A DNA stretch of 64,000 nt from Diphasiastrum complanatum (GCA_029204225.1 CM055100.1:12547040-12611039); one strand, 5' to 3'; positions 46,623 through 57,266 are shown, counted from the first letter of the stretch. The notes: generated by a model not told the origin, from the sequence alone. A program made the numbers and translations.

Positions 46623-47388
46623 TTTTGTATTATGCATTAGTTTAGGGTATTTAAGAGTGATAACTTCATTCCTTCTAAAATTATGGTTTCATCCTTGTGC
46701 ATGAGTTGTTTTATGGAATGTGAAGTAGATTATCATTTGTGAAAATGACTTGCATCCATTGCAATGAGGTGTATGGGTACAATTGTTGAATGCAGCTGGA
46801 AAGGTGCTAGCTCGAATCCTGACCATTGTGTAGAGATTTGAGGAGCTTAGCTTTGTAAATGGTTTGGGTAAATTGTATATATGTTGTATATAACACCCAT
46901 TGGTTGCTTAACTATGTTACCCAAAAAAAAGAGTGACATTCGACACATTATGGAATCTCAAAGTCTATAAACCTTTTCGAAAGCAATTTAGAACTCATAA
47001 AATGTCTATAACAAATTTAACGGAGCCCATTACACCTTGCAAAAAGTCAAAATTTATGAGCCAGAGAAGTGTTTACAGCCGTACTGCAAAATGCCAAGAC
47101 AATCCTTAACGCTTGGGAAAAGTATTTCTAGTGACCCTTGTCAACGATCAGAAATGCAACATCAAGCATTCACCAAGTAAGGAACCGGAAGACGAACACG
47201 CAATATCTCTCTATCACACTAACTTCATACTGAATATAAAATGTACATATAAATCCTGAACCCTGATAGAGAGAGAAAACCTACGAATAGACTAATACTA
47301 GCCTACGACTAATTAGAGTTGGTAACAACTGTCAACATTAATGTACATCATAAACAGTAACAATGAAGTTTATCATTGATTTCTAACA
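46623..47388 (-). repeat. Probable 3' LTR of copia remnant H and its flank
   Basis: On the minus strand an LTR starts TGTTAGAAATC at 47388, right after the purine run TGAGGGAGAG (47389-47398). Its far end is not determined; I cannot find a second copy. No gene in the stretch. Confidence 0.5.
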
Positions 47389-47396
47389 CTCTCCCT

Positions 47397-47943
47397 CAAT
47401 GATAAAATTACATTCTTCTATTCCTAATAGAGTACGAAACGTCTCAAATTTATATCTACCTAATGACTTAGTAAAAATATCTGCCATTTGATCTTCAGAT
47501 TTACAAAAAACAAGATCAATGGCTCCATCAAGAATTTTCTATTGAATAAAATGATAAAGTATTTCGATGTGCTTGGTTCGAGCATGTAAAACTGGATTTT
47601 TGGCAAGGTGAATGCAGCTTTGATTGTCGCAAGATATAGTAGTAGCATCCACCTGTGGCTGATCTAAATCCACAAGCAATCTTCATAACCATACCGCTTC
47701 TTGTGTAGCATTGTTGAGTGCTCGATATTCAGCTTCCGTTGATGATAAAGCTACTGTAGGTTGTCTTTTGTTGCTCCATGAAATTGCAGCTGTACCATAA
47801 TTGAATGTATGACCACTGGTAGATCTTCTGTCATCAATATTCCCTGCCCAATCGGCATCTGTATAACCTACCAACATTGGTGCTTCAGGCTGATCATACT
47901 TCAAACCAAAATTCAATGTCCTTCGAATGTTTCTAATAATACG
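47397..47943 (-). pseudogene. Copia remnant H: RNase H domain
   Basis: Minus frame 47683-47916 and its continuation give LNFGLKYDQPE, GYTDADWAGNIDDRRSTSG, VALSSTEAEYRAL, then CDNQSCIHLAKNP and ARTKHIEILYHF, and an end at about 47399 next to the purine run. This is the copia RNase H C-terminal part. The RT upstream is missing: element I sequence begins at 47944. Confidence 0.85.
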
Positions 47944-48218
47944 TACTTAAAATTTGCTTCGAACAGGAACACAGATCATGTTGCACAGTAACACAGACAG
48001 AAAACACTCTCCACAGCAAGCTCACATAGCAACTGTATTTCACAAAATGAAATTACACTGTACATATAGCTGTTCATTCATGCAACCCATGCATGACCCA
48101 GGTTGCCGTTGGTGGGACGCGTGTCCCGTCGACTTGCCTCGTGGCGAGGCCAACTGATCCTTATCAACTGATAGGACCCACAGTACAATAGCACAGTGAT
48201 TCTACTTTAATTCTAACT
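47944..48218 (-). repeat. LTR copy, left, of element I
   Basis: Inverted partner of 50372-50644. It contains the near-palindrome GGGACGCGTGTCCC inside a longer stem, and next to it a CGCC...GGCG-type stem. Confidence 0.8.
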
Positions 48219-48229
48219 CTCATCCTTAA

Positions 48230-48311
48230 AGTAGAGTCATATACATAGCTTTAAAGTCAACAAACTTTAAGTAGAGTCATATACATAGCTTTAAAGTCAA
48301 CAAACTTTAAG
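48230..48311. repeat. 40-bp tandem duplication
   Basis: GTAGAGTCAT begins units at 48231 and 48271. Two perfect units of 40 bp lie at the 3' end of the element I coding region. Confidence 0.9.
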
Positions 48312-48317
48312 TACAGA

Positions 48318-48975
48318 AAGCTTTCATCTAAACTTATCAAACTTTTTTCCAGCAAGTGGCTTAGTGAAAACATCAGCTAGTTGTTCTATTGTGCTACAAT
48401 GAACAACATGAATTTCATGACTCAGCAGCCTCTCACGTATAAAGTGATACTAAATCTCAATGTGTTTAGTTCTCACATGGAACACTGGATTCTTTGCTAG
48501 CTGAATGCCACTCTGACTGTCCCTATGTAATGTGGTGGGATTTTTCTGCTTCATGCCAACTTCTTCCAAGATTTGTCTCAACCATATAGCTTCATGTGCT
48601 GCACTACACATTGCCTTATACTCTGCTTCTATGGTGGAAAGAGCAATTGTACTTTGCTTCTTACTAGACCAAGAAAAGCAACTACCACAAAACTGGAATA
48701 CATACCCTGTGGCGGATCTACGATCATCATAGTCACCTCCCCAATCCGCCTCCACATAGCCACACAACTCAGGTAACCCATCATGCTTCCTGTATATCAA
48801 GCCATAATCTGAAGTGCCTTTCACATAACGCAAAATGTGTTTATCTGCCTTCCAATGCATTTCCGTAGGTGCTGCCATAAACTGACTTACAATGCCAACA
48901 ACATAGCATATATCTGGTCTAGTCATGGTAAGGTAAATCAAGCTCCCTACTAACTGCCTATACACCGTACATCAA
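48318..48975 (-). pseudogene. Element I: RT end and RNase H
   Basis: Minus frame 48450-48965 reads YRQLVGSLIYLTMTRPDICY, GYVEADWGGDYDDRRSATG and RTKHIEI. A stop at 48450 is followed in the same frame by HEIHVVHCSTIEQLADVFTKPL. The RNase H Asp (YVEADW) and the late motifs survive. Confidence 0.88.
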
Positions 48976-49406
48976 ATGATTGTGACTCATCAAGCTTAGA
49001 AAGCTTTTTACCTAGTTCAATAGGAGTATTCACTGGTTTGCAATGCTGCAACCTAAACCTGTGCAGCAACTCTTTGACATACTTCACCTGTGTTAAACCC
49101 ACTTCCTGGTGAAAATGTATCCCACGGTACATCATTCTCCTTGCATTTGTCAACTGCAATTTCAATCCTTCTTGAACCAAAAGGTTTGTCCCTACCTCTC
49201 CAACCTATCTCTTGAGGTTGAGTAGTAGTATCTTGAGATGTATCATCTTTTTCATCACTTGGAAGGTCAATGAATGGATCATCATCAGGTGGTATCCTCA
49301 CTATACCATCTTTCCCACTGGATGTATCTATCTTCTTAGCATCCTCGTCTTCATACATCTTGGATTCATCAAGGATAACATCATGGCTTACATTAAGAAT
49401 ATACAC
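48950..49406 (-). pseudogene. Element I: linker fused to late RT, RT core deleted
   Basis: Frame 49053-49406 starts in the post-integrase linker (VILDESKMYEDED, acidic and Ser/Thr rich) and moves directly to GRDKPFGSRRIEIAVDK and VKELLHRFRLQHCKPVNTP (frame 48950-49180). The RT core with its FLNG and YVDD motifs is absent. A deletion of several hundred codons is implied. Confidence 0.75.
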
Positions 49407-50365
49407 TTGATAGCTTTTACATCAAGTTTATGTCTCTCTTCCTTAGGAACGTGTACAAAGGCCTTACATCCAAAGATTCGCAAGTGGTTCACCTTTGGCT
49501 ACTTCTTCGTGAATGCTTCCTTAGGTGTTATCTTTGGTATGGCAATGGTAGGACTTCTATTTTGAAGATAGACTGCCATACTGCATGCTTCTAACCAAAA
49601 ATCTTTTGGTAGTTTCATCTCAGCTAGCATAGATTTGGCACTTTCCACAATCGTACGATTTTTGCGCTCAACTACACCATTGAGAGCAGGAGTATGAGCT
49701 TGTGTAAATTGTCTTTTAATCCCATATTGATCACAAAGATCATTGAAGTCATTAGACTTGTACTCACCTCCACTATCTGATCTTAGAACTTTGATCTTCC
49801 TACCTGTCTTATTTTTGACCAATGCTTTGAAGCTCTTGAAGTTGTCAAATGCATCTGATTTCTTCTTCAAGAAGTAGATCCACGTCTTACGTGACATATC
49901 ATCAATAAAGGTCATGGAATAGAAGGCTTTACCTAAGGACATGGTCCTCATAGGCCCGTATAAATCTGTGGATTAAATCCAGGATGTTCTTTGCTCTTGC
50001 AACACCACCTTTGTTGATTTTCTCTCGATGCTGCTTCCCATATACACATGATTCGCACATCGATTCAAGTGGTCTTCTATAGTAGGCAATTCTGTTACCA
50101 TCTCCAATTTCCTCATCAAACTGAGGCTTCCCAAGTTCAAGTGACCAAGCCTCTTATGCCACAACTCAGTTTGCGATGGAATAGACAATACAAGTCCATG
50201 TTGTCCCTTAATTGTAGCATTCAACTTGTTCAATTTTGTATTGGGCTCTCTTACTCCATCCGCAATAACTTTGAACTTTTGGTTCACATCCTTCACAAAG
50301 CAACGATCATGGGCGAATTCTACTTTCAACTTTTGATCAGTAATGACTCCAACAGAAAGTAGAGG
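49407..50365 (-). pseudogene. Element I: GAG-pre-integrase and integrase
   Basis: Frames 49973-50329 (VEFAHDRCFVKD, ELWHKRLGHLN) and 49499-49951 (FIDDMSRKTWIYFLKKK, RSDSGGEYKS, NGVVERKNRTIVE, DFWLEA). The second Asp and third Glu are kept. The first Asp region is frameshifted near 49960. The gene begins abruptly at LPLLSVGVITD, where the inverted LTR copy starts. Confidence 0.88.
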
Positions 50366-50371
50366 GAGAGA

Positions 50372-50644
50372 GTTAGAATTAAAGTAGAACTAATGTGTTA
50401 CTGTACTGTGGGTCCTATTTGGATAAGGACTAGTTCGCCTCGCCATGAGGCGAGTCGACGGGACACGCGTCCCGTCAACGACAACTTGGGCCATGCATGG
50501 GTTGCCTTAGTGAAGAACTATATGTACAGCGTATTTTCATTTTGAGAAACACAATTGCTATGTGAGCTTGGTGTGGAGAGTGCTTTATGTCTGTGTTACT
50601 GTGTAGCATGATCTGTGTTTCTGTTCGAAGCAAATTCTAAGTCA
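50372..50644 (+). repeat. LTR copy, right and inverted, of element I
   Basis: Runs TTAGAATTAAAGTAGAAC... to GAAGCAAATTCTAAGTCA, the reverse complement of 47944-48218. An AGAGGGAGAG run precedes it, polypurine-like but also part of the pol codons on the other strand. Confidence 0.8.
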
Positions 50645-52110
50645 AAGGTCATTAAAACATCATTTCCCAATACAGAAAATAACTTCTAGTATCTCCTATT
50701 CTACAATTTTTGAATCTGTTGGCCTGTGGCGAAAATGCTAATTCTTGAAAAGCAAATGAGAGGGTGAGTGCTCGTAAAATTGGGAAAGCATAGAAATGGA
50801 ATCCGTATCTTTTCTCAAATTTTGTTATCATGAAAATTTTGATGATTTTTATATGGCATAATCTGTTGTTGTCACTCCACGCTTCCATCCCGCCATCCGC
50901 CTCTGCCCATTTTGTAAAGTTAGTTACCTTTGACGAAATGCCATGTGGCATTTTAAGATTGGATAAAAGAAATCCAATCGATGATATCATTTCGTTACTA
51001 GCCATTTGTGATTTTTCTTCATAAAAAGAGGACGCTTAATATGCCATTATGCGCTTCCCGTCATGCTTATTGGTGAGGCTGAAGGGCGCCCTTCATGCGC
51101 CCTTCGCGACAACTTCAAAAAAAATGCAAAAAATTATAGAGAAACCTCAAGGAGGTTTAGGAACGTTGGCGGACAATGGTCATCAACTTTCAAGGATATA
51201 TTGCTTTTGGCCTATCTGGAGGGTGGCGCTGGAGTCCGGACCACGTCCAGGGTGCGCCGCCTACGGCGTTGCTAAATTCTCACTCTCACTCATGACTCAT
51301 TAATTATAAAATAATAACCGTTAACAGATTCCAGTGGCTATCCAATGCACCTCCCAATGCCCATTCTGAATTCACATTCAGGTATTTGAAAACTATTTTG
51401 AAGTCAGAGATGCTTACACGTTACAAGTTCTATAAGTCAGATGAAAAATTCCAATTTGCAAATAAAAGCTCAAGCGATGCAGTGGGCACGTGCAGAGTGA
51501 ACTGTTCATAATATATAGCCTGCGGCATGCCCGAGTCCTGACTCCCTGCACAGGCTAGGTTAGGTAGTCTAGACTCTGGAGATTCGGCGCTCACTCAGGG
51601 TACAGGGAGACTCGAGAGGACTCAGCCTCTCAGGAGGCTCAAGCATAATTGATGAATGCTTCATGTGTGCAGCATTATTTTTGTATTATCTTTAGGCGGG
51701 CCGCGGGCGGAATGGATCTTTGGCGGCTGCAATCCGGATAGAGTTACTTACTGTTTCACTAGAATCACTCTAGCCGTCTTTGATGAATGATTAAGGACGG
51801 ATCGCGCAGCCTTTGGATTTCATTAATGCGGCCTCATCGCAAATATACAAGTACTAATAATGATATGTTATTATAAGTATCATTGTTACGGACGGCTTCA
51901 CTGGCTATGATTAGTTTGATTTGTGAGCCACTGAGGCGTGAGGCTTGAGTGGTGGTGGGCCGTGGCCGTGGGTCGAGACTCCCGTGGGACTTGAGAGGAG
52001 TTCCTGCTGCCTGAAGGGGCCATTACTGGGGAAACTTTTTCTGAGCTCTTAAAAAGCTTGCAATTTATGGTTTCTTGATTTTCTAAGGAGATTATTTATC
52101 AAAGGATTTA
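50645..52110. other. Stretch without a recognised gene
   Basis: Mixed-composition DNA with short shadow ORFs only. No domain, tRNA or LTR was recognised. Confidence 0.4.
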
Positions 52111-52111
52111 C

Positions 52112-52240
52112 GTGGGGTGGGAAGGCCCCGTGAGGGCCTTCCTTGTTGGGAGGGCCCTTGCCCGAGCGCGAGGGCAGTCCCCGACCAGCAAGGCAGGCCT
52201 CGACCAACAAGAAAGGCCCGAGGGCTTCGGGCCTTCCTCT
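52112..52240. repeat. GC-rich hairpin cluster
   Basis: Two 9-bp perfect stems: GGAAGGCCC/GGGCCTTCC (52120-52142) and AAGGCCCGA/TCGGGCCTT (52213-52235), with related GGCCT words between. Local GC content is far above the surroundings. Confidence 0.75.
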
Positions 52241-52358
52241 GCATAATGCCATTGTGCAAGGTAGGTTTTTTTTCCCAGGCCGTACGGTACGGACGTACGA
52301 TCGCACTCGTGGATGCTAGTTTTTTTTTTTCGCTTTTATATTGCAAATTTTTTTACGG

Positions 52359-52473
52359 TGGAATGTGCATGTGGAGAGCCAATGAGGGGCTGCCACGTAG
52401 CACATGCACATTCCACTGGAATGTGCATGTGCTACGTGGCAGCCCCTCATTGGCTCTCCACATGCACATTCCA
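52359..52473. repeat. 115-bp perfect palindrome built from two 57-bp units
   Basis: Arms 52359-52415 and 52417-52473 are exact reverse complements around a single C at 52416. Each 57-bp arm is itself bounded by 15-bp inverted repeats (TGGAATGTGCATGTG and its complement) around a 27-bp core containing CCAATGAGGGG and CCACGTAG. A decayed third unit starts at 52475. It could be a MITE pair or a hairpin RNA source. Confidence 0.92.
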
Positions 52474-52519
52474 TCGGAATGCTCATGTGCTATGTGTCAA
52501 TATTTGATTGGTTGATTAT

Positions 52520-53095
52520 GAAAGAATGATCACTTAAAATTCTGGTTCTAAAATTGACATGAACATTGTGTGTTGGGGGAGGTGCCTCCAAAATACAAAG
52601 GAAACCTGAGCACTTGGCATTACGTACTATGGAATGGGCCAGGCAAAGAAAAATTCTGGAAATTCGAACCGGGCAGAATGATATTCCCAATTTTTCAATC
52701 ACGACAAAATAGATCCAAACAAAACTATAGAACTAAATCCAAACAACTCAAATACATGACCTCAAACATAGCACATGCCAACATGGCATAGCATAGTGGT
52801 AAAAGCGCAATAGGTCATTGCTAAATCTTTTGAAATACATATCTTTCATGACGATTGAAGTACAAACAAAATTTGAACATTATTATTTTAAGTGGATGGT
52901 CGTGTATCATTGCAATCTAACTAAAACTCAATTCATGCAATTTAGTTTTCAACTTCAATGAATATAAACCTAGTCTTTGCACCATCTTTCCATATTCTAA
53001 TGCTCTTTTCAAAGAAACGAATCAAGCACCTCGCGTGCTTTAATCAAAATTCTCAATAACAAGTTCAACATTTGATAAATAAACCATTTCTTTTG
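52520..53095. other. Stretch without a recognised gene
   Basis: No domain-bearing ORF. TAGCATAGTGGTAAAAGC near 52791-52808 looks like a tRNA-type A box, but no B box follows at the right distance. Confidence 0.35.
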
Positions 53096-53655
53096 TAAAT
53101 ATGGGCGACAACCAATTTTTGAAAGGCACGTCGGAATCCGACATTCAAACGTGGATATGACTTGGCATAGTTTTTCCAAAAAAAAAAATACGTGTAATCC
53201 AACGTGGACGTCGGAATCCGACATATGTCGGAATCCGACGTCCACGTCGACAAGCCGAAAGCCTGTCCACGGCATCTGGGACTTGTCGTCTGGGCCTGAA
53301 TGGGCACATACGTTGGATTCCGACGTCTGTTTCAATCCTCGAATTAGCGCAATCCAACGCCTTCTCTCTCACTCTGTTTTTTGCAGGTTGGATCATCTTT
53401 GGAGCGATTGAGGGCGATTGAAGATCAGTGCTTGAAGGCTTGAAAATCAGTGCTTGCGGGTACATAAAGATCAGTGCTTGAAGATCAATGTTTGAGGTTG
53501 GTGCTTGATTTTTGTTTGTTTGTTTGAGGTTGGTGTTTGTTTGTTTGTTTTGAGAAGAGATAGAGAGTGTGAAAGATAGAAAGAGAGAGTGTGTGTGTGT
53601 GTTTTTTTTTTAAAATTTTTTTTTGCATTGATTTAAAATGGTTTTGAATATGGTT
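53096..53655 (+). repeat. Dispersed repeat R1, copy 2
   Basis: Second copy of 45318-45915. At 53203-53247 two GTCGGAATCCGAC motifs flank CATATG, making an inverted repeat with arms of about 22 bp and one mismatch pair. The 3' part carries GATCAGTGCTTGAAG, TTTGTTTG and a short GT run. Confidence 0.7.
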
Positions 53656-53749
53656 TTAATATGTGGTGACATTATGAAACAGGACATAACCGCAAGGTTC
53701 GGGTATTATAATTATCACATTCAACTCTATCTATAAAAGTATACATAAA

Positions 53750-53845
53750 AAGTATTGCAGATTACACTGATACCTTCAGTCCAGTGGTAAAGCATCAATC
53801 TATTCGTAGCTTGTTGGCTAGAGCCGCTGCACTCAGCTATTAAGC
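53750..53845 (+). pseudogene. Copia RT scrap
   Basis: The plus strand translates as ADYTDTFSPVVKHQSIRSLLA, the conserved RT stretch before the LDVSNAFL motif. About 90 bp only. Confidence 0.7.
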
Positions 53846-54544
53846 GATCTTGTAAATATAAAATAGAATAATACAAAATCTTCCAGTTGATATATATATA
53901 TATAATGAGCGATTGAAGAGAAGCGCAAATACAACAGTAGATGACAGAGATAAAACGACCACTCAGGTTTGTCACTCTTGCACTGAAGCACATGCATATA
54001 TGACCACATTCAATCAAGCATGCATGCCAAAACATTCAACCATCAGATCAGCATGCAAAATAATGACTGAAATCCTATTCTAATGCTGCAAAAAGAACTG
54101 AAATCAGATCCTAAACACTAATAAATTTGCATAAATCCACAAAACAAGAAACAAGAAACAAATCTACATCATTTTAGAAGTCCAAGAGTCAAGAAACCAA
54201 TCAGTCTTTTGATTCTTGGACATCCCAAGAACATCAAGAACATGATTGTAAGGAGATATGCAAGAACTACACCACAAACCCAGCCTATTTAGTTTACCTG
54301 AATGCTGATTCCTACATCCACAAACAAGAAATGAAATCTAATCCACTCTAGGAAAGTAAAAAATCTAATACACTCTATGAACCACAACCACACACAAAGG
54401 AGGGAAGGGCAAGATCATGAATGAATTCACTCAAGAAACAAGCATGATCAAGGAGCTCAATAGATGCACCAAAACTCGTGGAAGCTCTTCTCATTTCAGC
54501 ATGGAGTAGGTAATATTTCAAACGGTGAAATATAGATAATCTTT
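53846..54544. other. Stretch without a recognised gene
   Basis: AT-rich, with a short TA run at 53892-53903. No protein motif. Confidence 0.35.
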
Positions 54545-54790
54545 TCATACCATCAATTGGCTTTGCTTGAAATTCCTCCCATAGTATTCACCAATCTTCC
54601 ATGGACATCCTCTTTGGAGGCATCTCTCTCTCTCAACTCTTCCTCCAAAACCTCTTCTATGAGTGTCTCTGAATGGATGGCCTTCATGCAAGTATTTACG
54701 ATGATTTCCATAAACCACTTTTTTGAGACTAAAAGAATATCTTCCCACAAGATTTGGCCCGCACAAAAAACAAGCATTTTTTCTAGCCGT
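54545..54790 (-). CDS. Hypothetical exon, helical and acidic
   Basis: A minus frame reads MLVFCAGQILWEDILLVSKK near 54717-54777, then NTCMKAIHSETLIEEVLEEELRERD, to a stop at about 54545. A possible splice acceptor (TTGTTGGGCAG) lies just upstream near 54796-54806, so it could be a terminal exon. I do not recognise the family. It lies on the same strand as the TNP2-like gene and could belong to the same transposon. Confidence 0.3.
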   Translation of the reverse strand, partial: TARKNACFLCGPNLVGRYSFSLKKVVYGNHRKYLHEGHPFRDTHRRGFGGRVERERCLQRGCPWKIGEYYGRNFKQSQLMV

Positions 54791-54886
54791 TTGAAAGCCT
54801 GCCCAACAAATGGATACTATCAATCACTATTAAAAAAAGTATATGTCAAAGAATAATTATAGCCATTGTAGTATATCATGTAGATG

Positions 54887-56101
54887 TCAAGAATTACTAG
54901 TTGTATGTAACTGTAAACAAACTCCTATGTACACAAGATAGACATTGTTTGAATGATTACTTGAGCATTCACCTAATCCTGGATAGTCATGCATTGTCCA
55001 CATTACAATGGCATGTAGTGTAAACTCCCTCTCATGTAAGGGGCGCGAAATGTCATATGCTTTTATCCCCTTCCACAAATCTTCCAACTCGTCAATAAGC
55101 GGCTCAAGATACACATCCATGTTCTTAACCTTGCGTTGGCCAGAAATTAAAAGTGCCAACATAATGTGTCCCTTTTTGTACTCAACCAAGGAGGAATATT
55201 ATAATTTACCAAGCAAACAGGCCAAATGGACCACGTAGTTGCTCGTACACCAAAGGGGCTCACACCATCTGTTGCAAGACCAAATCTCACATTTCTTGAC
55301 TCATTGGCCAAGCTTGGATACTCTTTGTTGATGTGTTTCCATGCAGGTGAATCTGAAGGTACCCTCATCATCCCATCTGTAGAGGTATGGTGTGCATGCC
55401 AGTCCATAGGTTGTGCAAAAGATTTACAATGAAATAAACGTTGCAATCGTGGAATTACTGGAAAATGTCGCAAAACTTTGCATGGAATGGTTGCCCCTTG
55501 CAAATCATCTCTATATCGAGGAGTATCACAAATGGGACATTTCTTGAGTGATTCATACCTTCCTTGATATAAAATACAATCTTTTGGACATGCATGATAT
55601 TGCTTGTAGTCCATCCCGATGTTAGTCAACATCTTTCGTGCCTCATCTCTTGTCTCAGCCGTGACATTCCCTTCTGGGAGAATTTTGTTTTTCAATAGTC
55701 TGTACATGACAAAAGAAGTCATTGTAAAAAAATATCACTCGATGTCCAAATTGTAAATTTTGTTTCAAAGCAAAAATGACAAGAAGATGAAATTTTTTTT
55801 ACTCAAATAATGATGTGAGGCTTTGGTCACTCCATCTATATTTGGCTTGAAGATTTAATAGAAGTAGAGAAGTCGCCAAACGAGATGTCTTTGCTCCAGG
55901 ATACAATGCAGTCTTTGATTCTTCTCGCAATTTTCTTTCTTCTTTAGACAAAAGTGCCTCCTCATATTGTTCATTGTGTCTAGCTGCAATATTGTTCTCG
56001 TACATATCATCCAACATGTCTCCCATGATTTCAAATTCATCATTCATTGGAAGCTCATTTTCATCGTTGGAACTTGTTTGCGAAGAAGTAGATCTAGATT
56101 A
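54887..56101 (-). pseudogene. TNP2-like transposase of a CACTA (En/Spm) transposon
   Basis: Minus-strand pieces give a TNP2 / Transposase_21 protein. N-terminal part 55799-56101 (GDMLDDMYENN, LYPGAKTSRLATSLLLLNLQAKY). Core 55147-55722 (HACPKDCILYQGRYESLKKCPICDTPRY, VLRHFPVIPRLQRLF, MDWHAHH, DSPAWKHIN, VRFGLATDGVSPFG, NIPPWL). Continuation 54887-55189 (KKGHIMLALLISG, DVYLEPLIDELEDLWKG, AIVMWTMHDYPGLGE). A one-base loss in the T run at 55173-55177 breaks the core. A stop and a gap of about 75 bp separate the first two pieces. The C-terminal half is missing. No CACTA terminal repeats were identified. Confidence 0.85.
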
Positions 56102-56365
56102 GCTAGATTCAGATGCATTAGTTTCTTGATTAATGCGCTCATCAATTTCCATCATCTCTTTTAAGCCTTGATGTAGATGACAAGGTAATTGCTTTATATG
56201 TGGACCGTTGTATTTCATTCGTCGTCTACGTCGACCATTATGAGGTATTGTCTCCAACACTAAATGAGGATGAAGAATCCTATATATCAAAATAACAAGA
56301 AGTAGGTTGAAACAATGCTTGATAAACATTTCCTCCCAATATTTGCATCCTCCTAAATGTTGCAT
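56099..56365 (-). pseudogene. Leader part of the TNP2-like gene with a SET-tail copy
   Basis: In frame with the TNP2 N-terminal piece through one TAG (56099-56101). It holds a basic run (GRRRRRMKYN) and, at its start, WEEMFIKHCFN. The latter is encoded by about 40 bp similar to the end of the SET-like frame (GEELFIKYSFN, 56640-56680). A piece of the SET gene is therefore duplicated next to the transposase. Confidence 0.55.
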
Positions 56366-56624
56366 ATGAATATAAATTACCTCTTAGTTTAAAAATTATG
56401 AACATACCAATGTATCTATTAGACAGATTTGTCTTTTCAACTTGTTAACATTCAATGAACTCAAAGACGAATAATGCTCCTAACATTTGATCTAGACAAA
56501 TGATGAATAATGCTCCTAACATTTGACATATTTAATAACACAAACCAAATACAATCAAGATGCATGGATTATACATCTCTACATATCAACAAAATTTAAA
56601 TATTCACATTTGACTTATTGTCTT
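56366..56624. other. AT-rich spacer between SET-like and TNP2-like frames
   Basis: About 260 bp, no ORF of note. A short direct repeat (GACAAATGATGAATAATGCTCCTAACATTTGA-like, around 56460-56530) is visible. Confidence 0.45.
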
Positions 56625-57266
56625 TTACAAACATTTGGGTAGAGGACGGTTGAAACTATACTTGATAAACAATTCCTCCCCAAACCTGATAGATCTAGTG
56701 GCATAGACCATTACATAAGTGCCCTTTACATTCCTAGTAAAATATTCTTCTTTTCCATTGGTGCGTTCTTCAAAATCACAATTCGTCAATAGAGGGTCGC
56801 CAATGGAACTATTTATATATGCAGCAATGTTTCCATGCACATCTAGACGTCCATCAATGTATGTACGATTTGCCCTTGAGATGTTGCCTCCTTGCATGCG
56901 TTGCTCCTCTAAAGAACAAGCATTTGAATTCAAGCCATATACTTGCATCCTCCATTGGTGACGACACAAAGCATGCCAATCACCCCAATTGTATTGAGGT
57001 CCTGCATATGGCATCAATGTCACAACACTATTTAAAGGGACCTCAATACTACTCAATGCAAAAAGGCCCAAACCAGCCTCAGGAAAGTGTTCACTAGGCA
57101 TGATCATGTACATTCGACCCCAATACGTAAATGGTGTTCCATTTAATGGTAATGGTGATTGGAGTGGCCAACACGAATATCTACTTCTAATAAAAGTTTT
57201 TACTAATGGTTGCAAGCTAGGTGGAAGAGGAAGGTCAGACAAAGAACCTATAATGTCTTTTATCAA
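56625..57266 (-). CDS. SET-domain-like protein beside the transposase
   Basis: Open for 213 codons to TAA/TAG at 56625, no internal stop. Motifs in SET order: GLGLFALSSIEVP (about residues 67-79), a YAGPQY turn, YIDGRLDVHGNIAAYINSS (where SET proteins have YxIDA..GNxARFxNHS), then VYATRSIRFGEELFIKYSF (AxRxIxxGEELxxxY). The NHS triad is NSS and the family's following Cys/Pro-Asn is not clear, so methyltransferase activity is doubtful. The frame has no ATG at 57266; it starts within or just after the frame at 57235-57609, by a frameshift or splice. It lies on the same strand as, and upstream of, TNP2. Confidence 0.65.
   Translation of the reverse strand: MIKDIIGSLSDLPLPPSLQPLVKTFIRSRYSCWPLQSPLPLNGTPFTYWGRMYMIMPSEHFPEAGLGLFALSSIEVPLNSVVTLMPYAGPQYNWGDWHALCRHQWRMQVYGLNSNACSLEEQRMQGGNISRANRTYIDGRLDVHGNIAAYINSSIGDPLLTNCDFEERTNGKEEYFTRNVKGTYVMVYATRSIRFGEELFIKYSFNRPLPKCL

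Larger units (their letters stand above)
47944..50644 (-). mobile_element. Copia element I bounded by inverted LTR copies
   Basis: A minus-strand copia pol fragment (about 48318-50365) lies between 47944-48218 and 50372-50644. These are inverted copies of one LTR-like sequence, about 86% alike by eye. A normal element has direct LTRs. The left copy is in the expected orientation with a purine run (TAAGGATGAGAG on the minus strand, 48217-48230). The right copy is flipped and joins the coding region within the pre-integrase domain. No target duplication was found. Confidence 0.75.

Noticed and set aside
46795-46830. B-box-like GCTCGAATCCTG
   Set aside because: No matching A box 30-50 bp upstream; not a tRNA and too weak for a SINE call.
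52785-52830. tRNA-like start (TAGCATAGTGGTAAAAGC)
   Set aside because: No B box or closing acceptor stem at the right distance; at most a degraded SINE head.
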